Origin: Mycolicibacterium baixiangningiae
GTDB taxonomy: Bacteria > Actinomycetota > Actinomycetes > Mycobacteriales > Mycobacteriaceae
NCBI RefSeq assembly: GCF_016313185.1
Contig: NZ_CP066218.1
Span: 2,480,001 to 2,544,000, forward strand
Reading direction: 5' to 3'
Length of the DNA: 64,000 nt
Shown: one piece after another, positions 60,601-64,000 of the stretch
Layout: the number at the start of each line of letters is the position of its first letter
How positions within the stretch are numbered: the first letter of the stretch is position 1
The notes under the pieces: model-generated
Databases searched by the model: none
What the model saw: only the letters and a program-made list of their open reading frames with translations
What the model was told of the DNA's origin: nothing
Program-made: the position numbers and the translations under genes

Positions 60601-61637
60601 ACAAGGAGGTGCGCCAGTTCGGATTCGACATCTCCGAACACGACGTGTCGTATGCGGCGGGCGATTCGCTGGGCGTGTTCGCGCGCAACGATCCACGGGT
60701 CGTGGACGCCTGGCTGGATGCCACCGGTATGCGCGGAGACCACGTCGTCGAGGTCGACGGTGCCGAGCGGACGCTGCACGATGCGCTGGTCTGCTGCTAC
60801 GACATCCGCCGGATCACGCCGAACATGCTGCGCTTCGTCGCCGACAACAGCCGCGACGCCCGGCCGCTGCGCGCGCCGAAGGAGAAGCTCGACACGTGGC
60901 TGCGCCGCAGGGACGGCCTCGACATCGTGCGCGAATTCGCCGTCCACGCCGACCTGCAGCAGTGGCAGGAGGTGCTGGTGCGGCTGACCCCGCGGAACTA
61001 CTCGATCTCGTCGAGCCCGCTGGTCAGCCCGAACGAGGTGCAGCTGACCGTGGGCGTGGTGCGCTACCGCGGCGCCGACGGAGGAAGCCGCGGCGGGGTG
61101 TGCTCGACGTACCTCGCCGACCGGGCCGGGGGTGCGCCCGTGCCGGTGTTCCTACAGCGCTCACCGCACTTCCGTCCCCCGCAGAACTCCGACACCCCGA
61201 TGATCATGGTCGGCCCCGGCACCGGCATCGCCCCGTTCCGCGGCTTCCTACAGGAGCGCCGCGCGCTCGGGCACACCGGGCGCAACTGGCTGTTCTTCGG
61301 CGACCGGCACCGCGGCGAGCACTTCTACTACCGCGAGGACCTCGAGGACATGGTCCGCGACGGGTTCCTCAACCGGCTCGACCTCGCGTTCTCCCGCGAT
61401 CAGCGCGAGCGGGTGTACGTGCAGCACAAGATGTCCGACTACGGCGCCGACGTGTGGCGTTGGCTCGAGGACGGTGCGCATTTCTATGTGTGCGGTGACG
61501 CCGAGAGAATGGCCAAGGACGTCGACGCCGCGCTGACCGCGATCATCAAAACCCACGGCCGGATGTCCGACGAGAAGGCCCACGACTACAAACGGGGCCT
61601 GGTGGCGGACAAACGATACGTCCGCGACGTCTACTGA
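57612..61637 (+). CDS. nasN: diflavin-containing assimilatory nitrate reductase, NasN type (MoCo-flavodoxin-FAD/NADPH fusion)
   Basis: The 1341-residue protein combines a molybdopterin oxidoreductase with a CysJ/P450-reductase-like module. The [4Fe-4S] ligands are Cys8, Cys11, Cys15 and Cys51 (CSYCGVGC, GRLCTKG), and the Mo-ligand Cys145 lies in NSRLCMASAGTG. A bis-MGD domain reaches about residue 720. A flavodoxin domain begins near 806 (VLWASQTGTAEEFA). The FAD domain has RNYSISSSPL (near 1128) and the NADPH site has GPGTGIAPFRGF (near 1200). Such one-chain enzymes, described as NasN in M. smegmatis, reduce nitrate to nitrite from NADPH without partner subunits. It is linked with narK and nirBD. 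Confidence 0.93.
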   Translation: MAVTRTACSYCGVGCGIEVHTDLLNDAGGDRPVIARVSGDKLHPTNFGRLCTKGATHAEMMRADDGRLKSALLRPGRGDEAVPVPVDDAIAEAGRRLRAIVDKHGPDAVAFYVSGQMSLESQYLATKLAKGFLRTKYMESNSRLCMASAGTGYKQSLGSDGPPGSYTDFDLTNLFFVIGSNMADCHPILYLRMAERLKTGAKLIVVDPRRTITADKADLYLQIKPGTDLALLNGLLHLLVESDDIDEQFIAEHTEGWEQMVEFLADYPPARVSEITGIGESDIRLAAAMIAEAGDWMTCWAVGVNQSTHGTANTTAICNLHLATGAICRPGSGPMSLTGQPNAMGGREMGYMGPGLPGQRSVISADDRAFVEEEWGLSPGTIRTEFGPGAVDMFERLAAGEIKACWIICTNPVATMPNRKTTIAGLEAAELVITQDTYRDNATNRYADIVLPATLWAESDFVMINSDRNMTLLQQSIPPAGQARPDWQLICQIAAQLGYGDDFSYGSSAEIFDEIRRFTNLRTGYDLRGASYERLRQTPLQWPVPPAGEPGGDDDRHPIRYLNDGVSQHLYVDADGHRPRLAFATPSRRAVFVPRPHVDADELPDADYPIVLNTGRLQHQWHTMTKTGRVDKLNKLNGGPFVEVHPVDAVALELTEGQPVELASRRGRAVLPAVITDRVRPGNCFVPFHWNDEHGEYLTINALTNDAVDPESLQPEFKVCAISLRPVKPVGAASPVGRTRTPAFTEDEKLYLAGFFSGIGDAPSGVPVLPTHAPVRAEVRLWIDGVLAGRYSRAEPARAEAPAAGHGPLVLWASQTGTAEEFAGQVAAKLGDAQVRNMDEATLTDLTSARDVVVVTSTFGDGGPPDNGAEFWSRLEAPDAPTLDGVRYAVLGIGDRSYDDFCGHARSLDERLAALGATRLRSRGECEAYEEEPMHGWADDVAALLGGTGESTPARGGTATTTATRTRPAKTAEPFTRAKPVLAPLVRNTVLSAPTSDKEVRQFGFDISEHDVSYAAGDSLGVFARNDPRVVDAWLDATGMRGDHVVEVDGAERTLHDALVCCYDIRRITPNMLRFVADNSRDARPLRAPKEKLDTWLRRRDGLDIVREFAVHADLQQWQEVLVRLTPRNYSISSSPLVSPNEVQLTVGVVRYRGADGGSRGGVCSTYLADRAGGAPVPVFLQRSPHFRPPQNSDTPMIMVGPGTGIAPFRGFLQERRALGHTGRNWLFFGDRHRGEHFYYREDLEDMVRDGFLNRLDLAFSRDQRERVYVQHKMSDYGADVWRWLEDGAHFYVCGDAERMAKDVDAALTAIIKTHGRMSDEKAHDYKRGLVADKRYVRDVY

Positions 61638-61642
61638 AACTG

Positions 61643-61728
61643 TGTCCGAGGGGGGACTTGAACCCCCACGCCCGTTAATAGGGCACTAGCACCTCAAGCT
61701 AGCGCGTCTGCCATTCCGCCACTCGGAC
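61643..61728 (-). tRNA. tRNA-Leu (anticodon GAG)
   Basis: On the reverse strand the 86-nt gene has a perfect 7-bp acceptor stem (GTCCGAG / CTCGGAC) with discriminator A. The anticodon stem CTAGC/GCTAG encloses the loop TTGAGGT, giving anticodon GAG (Leu codons CUC/CUU). A long variable arm and a T arm with GTTCAAGTC are typical of a class II tRNA-Leu. CCA is not encoded. It is 5 bp downstream of nasN, on the opposite strand. Confidence 0.95.
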
Positions 61729-61806
61729 CTGCACCCCCGTCGCACGCGGGCAGCTTAGGCTATCGGATCAGGCAGCCCGAACCCAAACCCGGTGTTACTG
61801 GTACGA

Positions 61807-63141
61807 ATGGACACTGTGACAGGACCCGCGGATGAGGTGGTCGAGCTCGTCAGCTCGCTGATTCGTTTCGACACCTCCAACACCGGAGACCCGGCCACGA
61901 CCAAGGGCGAAGGTGACTGTGCGCGCTGGGTCGCGGCCCAACTCACCGAGGTCGGCTACGAATGCGAATACCTGGAGGCCGGCGCGCCGAACCGGGGCAA
62001 CGTCTTCGCCCGCCTGCCCGGTGCCGACCCGACGCGCGGCGCGCTGATGATCCACGGCCATCTCGACGTGGTGCCGGCCGAACCGGCCGACTGGAGCGTG
62101 CACCCGTTCGCCGGCGCGGTGCACGACGGCTACGTGTGGGGCCGCGGCGCGGTCGACATGAAGGACATGTGCGGGATGATGATCGCCGTCGCCCGCCACT
62201 TCAAACGCGCCGGCATCGTGCCGCCCCGCGACCTGGTGTTCGCCTTCGTCTCCGACGAGGAACACGGCGGCACCTACGGCGCGGACTGGCTGGTGAACAA
62301 CAGGCCCGATCTGTTCAACGGCGTGACCGAGGCGATCGGTGAGGTCGGCGGCTTCTCGCTGACGGTGCCGCGCCGCGACGGCGGCGAGCGCCGCCTCTAC
62401 CTCATCGAGACGGCCGAGAAGGGTCTGTCGTGGATGCGGCTCACCGCGCGCGGCCGGGCCGGGCACGGATCGATGGTGCACGATGACAACGCGGTCACCG
62501 CCGTCGCCGAGGCCGTCGCGAAACTGGGGCGCCACCAGTTCCCGCTGATCCTCACCGACCCCGTCGAGCAGTTCCTGACCGCCGTCGCCGAGGAGACCGG
62601 GTACTCGTTCGACGTGGACTCGCCGGATCTGGACGGAACGATCGCCAAGCTCGGCGGCATCGCCCGCATCGTCGGCGCCACGCTGCGCGACACCGCCAAC
62701 CCCACGATGCTCAGCGCGGGGTACAAGGCCAACGTGATCCCGCAGACCGCGGAGGCCATGGTGGACTGCCGCGTGCTGCCGGGCCGCAAGGAGGCGTTCG
62801 AACGCGAGGTCGACGCGCTGATCGGGCCCGACGTGGTCCGGTCCTGGGAGCGCGACCTGCCGTCGTACGAGACGACGTTCGACGGCGACCTCGTCGAGCA
62901 GATGAACGCCTCGCTGCTGGCGCTGGACCCCGACGCCCGCACCGTGCCCTACATGCTCTCCGGCGGGACCGACGCGAAGTCGTTCCAGCGGTTGGGGATT
63001 CGCTGCTTCGGGTTCATCCCGCTGCGGCTGCCACCGGAACTCGACTTCGCGGCGCTGTTCCACGGCATCGACGAACGGGTTCCGGTCGACGCCCTCGAAT
63101 TCGGCGCCCAGGTTCTGCAACACTTTCTCGAGCACTGCTGA
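61807..63141 (+). CDS. M20 family metallohydrolase (DapE/ArgE-like, Rv2141c-like)
   Basis: This di-zinc hydrolase of about 444 residues has the metal motifs MIHGHLDVVPAEP (His and Asp), GRGAVDMKD (bridging Asp) and SDEEHGGTYGADW (catalytic Glu and zinc-binding Glu). ATG 61807 gives a start MDTVTGPADEVVEL; GTG or TTG further up lack support. The family includes DapE, ArgE and carboxypeptidases; the M. tuberculosis homologue is called DapE2, though the substrate is not known. It follows the tRNA divergently. Confidence 0.9.
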   Translation: MDTVTGPADEVVELVSSLIRFDTSNTGDPATTKGEGDCARWVAAQLTEVGYECEYLEAGAPNRGNVFARLPGADPTRGALMIHGHLDVVPAEPADWSVHPFAGAVHDGYVWGRGAVDMKDMCGMMIAVARHFKRAGIVPPRDLVFAFVSDEEHGGTYGADWLVNNRPDLFNGVTEAIGEVGGFSLTVPRRDGGERRLYLIETAEKGLSWMRLTARGRAGHGSMVHDDNAVTAVAEAVAKLGRHQFPLILTDPVEQFLTAVAEETGYSFDVDSPDLDGTIAKLGGIARIVGATLRDTANPTMLSAGYKANVIPQTAEAMVDCRVLPGRKEAFEREVDALIGPDVVRSWERDLPSYETTFDGDLVEQMNASLLALDPDARTVPYMLSGGTDAKSFQRLGIRCFGFIPLRLPPELDFAALFHGIDERVPVDALEFGAQVLQHFLEHC

Positions 63142-63168
63142 GCGGTCCCGCCCACGCGAAAGGACATC

Positions 63169-63237
63169 ATGGCTTTTCGTAGTGTGATTCGGCAGGTCGC
63201 GAGCTATGGAGAGTCAATTGGAGCGAATCGGAACTAG
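63169..63237 (+). CDS. possible 22-residue ORF or truncated gene start
   Basis: ATG 63169 follows a good ribosome site (GAAAGGA) and reads MAFRSVIRQVASYGESIG before TAG 63235-63237. It lies 27 bp after the M20 gene at the border to lower-GC DNA. It could be a small protein or the surviving N-terminus of a gene cut by an insertion or deletion. No homologue is recognised. Confidence 0.3.
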   Translation: MAFRSVIRQVASYGESIGANRN

Positions 63238-63683
63238 TTTGACTGGTTGTATTGTGGCGCAGTACATCTCACGCCCGTCGTTTTCGATACCGCACGAGTG
63301 ATTTTGAGCCGTGGTGTGGTGTGCTGCGGACTGTCCTGCGGACTGTGCCAGAGTTTCCCGGAAGATGTGAGAGACCTGATGCGGCTTAGCCCCGAAGCGA
63401 CGAACGTCCCCCCGTCGCAGTGACGGGGGGACGATCCCACGGAGGGGCGGCGAGCCGACGCGAGCCCTGGCCGAATAACGCTCCGATTACACAGCCGACC
63501 CACCCACTTACGCCGGAACTGGCCCAACCAACCGCCGCTGGTTTTCCCACCTGATCGGTGCGTGCCCGATTCCAGATCGTCGGCCTATACAAGGCGACCG
63601 TCGCCGAGCGGCACCTCGCTTAGTCGGTGAAGTGACCGGCGAGCAGCCCGGCGGTAAGTCAGCGTTGGCCTCGGCCTCGGCAG
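63238..63683. other. gene-poor lower-GC stretch
   Basis: This interval has no convincing coding region on either strand: short frames are present but lack ribosome sites and conserved content, and the base composition is lower in GC than the rest of the window. It contains a 12-bp palindrome (63405-63433). It probably is a junction or remnant between core genes and an accessory region. Confidence 0.5.
63405..63433. repeat. 12-bp perfect inverted repeat
   Basis: CGTCCCCCCGTC (63405-63416) and GACGGGGGGACG (63422-63433) flank a 5-base loop. The stem is strong but no T-tract follows, so it may be a terminator of mycobacterial non-canonical type, a transposon end relic, or a recombination site. 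It cannot be assigned. Confidence 0.6.
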
Positions 63684-64000
63684 TCAGCCCGCCGATTGTT
63701 CGATCACCAGCGATTTTTCAACGTCACCTTCTCTACTCTGCGGGAAGCACGGCGAGGAGGCGATAAGCGAGGGCGGTTGGCTCGGGTCAGGCCGCGAGCC
63801 GATCTGCAAGATGTAACCGTCGGGAGCGTAACCAAAGCGGTTCGGCTTATCGAATCCATTGCGCTCCAATACTTGCCAGCCCCAACTTTTCCAAAGTTCA
63901 CCAACCTGAGCGATTACCGCGCCGTAGTTCGTTCCTGGCGGAAAAGTCATATCGCGCCAGTCGGTGACCTTCACGGGCGGGTCGTCAGCGGTTGGATCGT
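63684..64000 (-). CDS. partial hypothetical protein (possibly LppA-type lipoprotein C-terminus)
   Basis: The frame is open to the right edge; 104-105 residues of the C-terminus are visible. Features include DWRDMTFPPGTNYGAV, LWKSWGWQVLERNGF, PNRFGYAPDGYILQIGSR and a Cys in LIASSPCFP near the end. This resembles the last part of mycobacterial LppA-like lipoproteins, but only in general pattern; the N-terminus with any lipobox is outside. A GTG at 63974 could be an internal start. Base composition is lower in GC than the core genes, as in accessory DNA. Confidence 0.5.
   Translation of the reverse strand, partial: DPTADDPPVKVTDWRDMTFPPGTNYGAVIAQVGELWKSWGWQVLERNGFDKPNRFGYAPDGYILQIGSRPDPSQPPSLIASSPCFPQSREGDVEKSLVIEQSAG

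Noticed and set aside
57963..60947. Very long open frame on the reverse strand opposite nasN
   Set aside because: It mirrors the codon bias of the GC-rich sense gene, has no recognisable domain or ribosome site, and the sense strand shows clear catalytic motifs.
61643..61728. tRNA-Leu as an active phage or island attachment site
   Set aside because: No second copy of the tRNA 3' end and no integrase gene within the window.
63234..63592. Short reverse-strand frames in the right-end gap
   Set aside because: No ribosome sites, no recognisable content and Ser/Arg-rich low-information translations.

Overview
The window is high-GC chromosomal DNA from a mycobacterium, most likely a Mycolicibacterium-type environmental species. 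The evidence is the gene order from fadD15 to wag31, which follows the M. tuberculosis order Rv2187 to Rv2143 (reversed here), together with mycobacterial genes such as pknL, mptA, mptC, lppM, a DUF3040 protein and wag31. GTG/TTG starts, ATGA/GTGA gene overlaps and apparent leaderless promoters fit the same group. The species cannot be fixed from the sequence alone.

Layout. 1-3.3 kb: a PucR-type regulator (cut by the left edge) divergent from an MFS transporter and an agmatinase-family ureohydrolase. 3.3-12.7 kb: acyl-CoA ligase fadD15, two SRPBCC proteins, an ArsA-like ATPase, a small partner, a PlsC-type acyltransferase, mannosyltransferase mptC, a membrane protein, an RNase AS-type nuclease and DAHP synthase aroG. 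12.7-19 kb: kinase pknL divergent from its small DNA-binding neighbour, an operon GNAT-lppM-idsA2-mptA, and a DUF3040 protein followed by a strong terminator. 19.2-39.8 kb: an uninterrupted division and cell-wall cluster, mraZ-rsmH-ftsL-like-pbpB-murE-murF-mraY-murD-ftsW-murG-murC-ftsQ-ftsZ-pgeF-yggS-sepF-yggT-wag31 plus a small membrane protein. It makes the lipid-linked peptidoglycan precursor, exports and crosslinks it at the septum, and places the divisome and the polar growth machinery.

39.8-61.6 kb is more accessory: a phosphoribosyltransferase, an SRPBCC-SDR fusion, a glutamine-amidotransferase, a phospholipase D, a DUF222/HNH nuclease, a CitA/CitB-type two-component system divergent from a tctCBA tricarboxylate transporter with a universal stress protein, a PknH_C-type lipoprotein, and a nitrate assimilation block. 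That block has nirD, nirB and a 117-residue companion on one strand. On the other strand are narK and a 1341-residue nitrate reductase fused to flavodoxin and FAD/NADPH domains (NasN type). Together they import nitrate and reduce it to nitrite and then ammonium. A tRNA-Leu(GAG), an M20 metallohydrolase and a lower-GC, gene-poor right end close the window.

Regulatory signals read directly from the bases include four 10-bp-phased TGG boxes before mraZ (MraZ operator), a four-repeat 11-bp-phased GlnR-like box before narK, a GTGA-N6-TCAC palindrome before tctC, a 10-codon leader ORF overlapping the ftsZ start, two 35-bp tandem repeats each encoding a 12-codon ORF chained into a stress protein, and a dispersed repeat present both between genes and inside fadD15.
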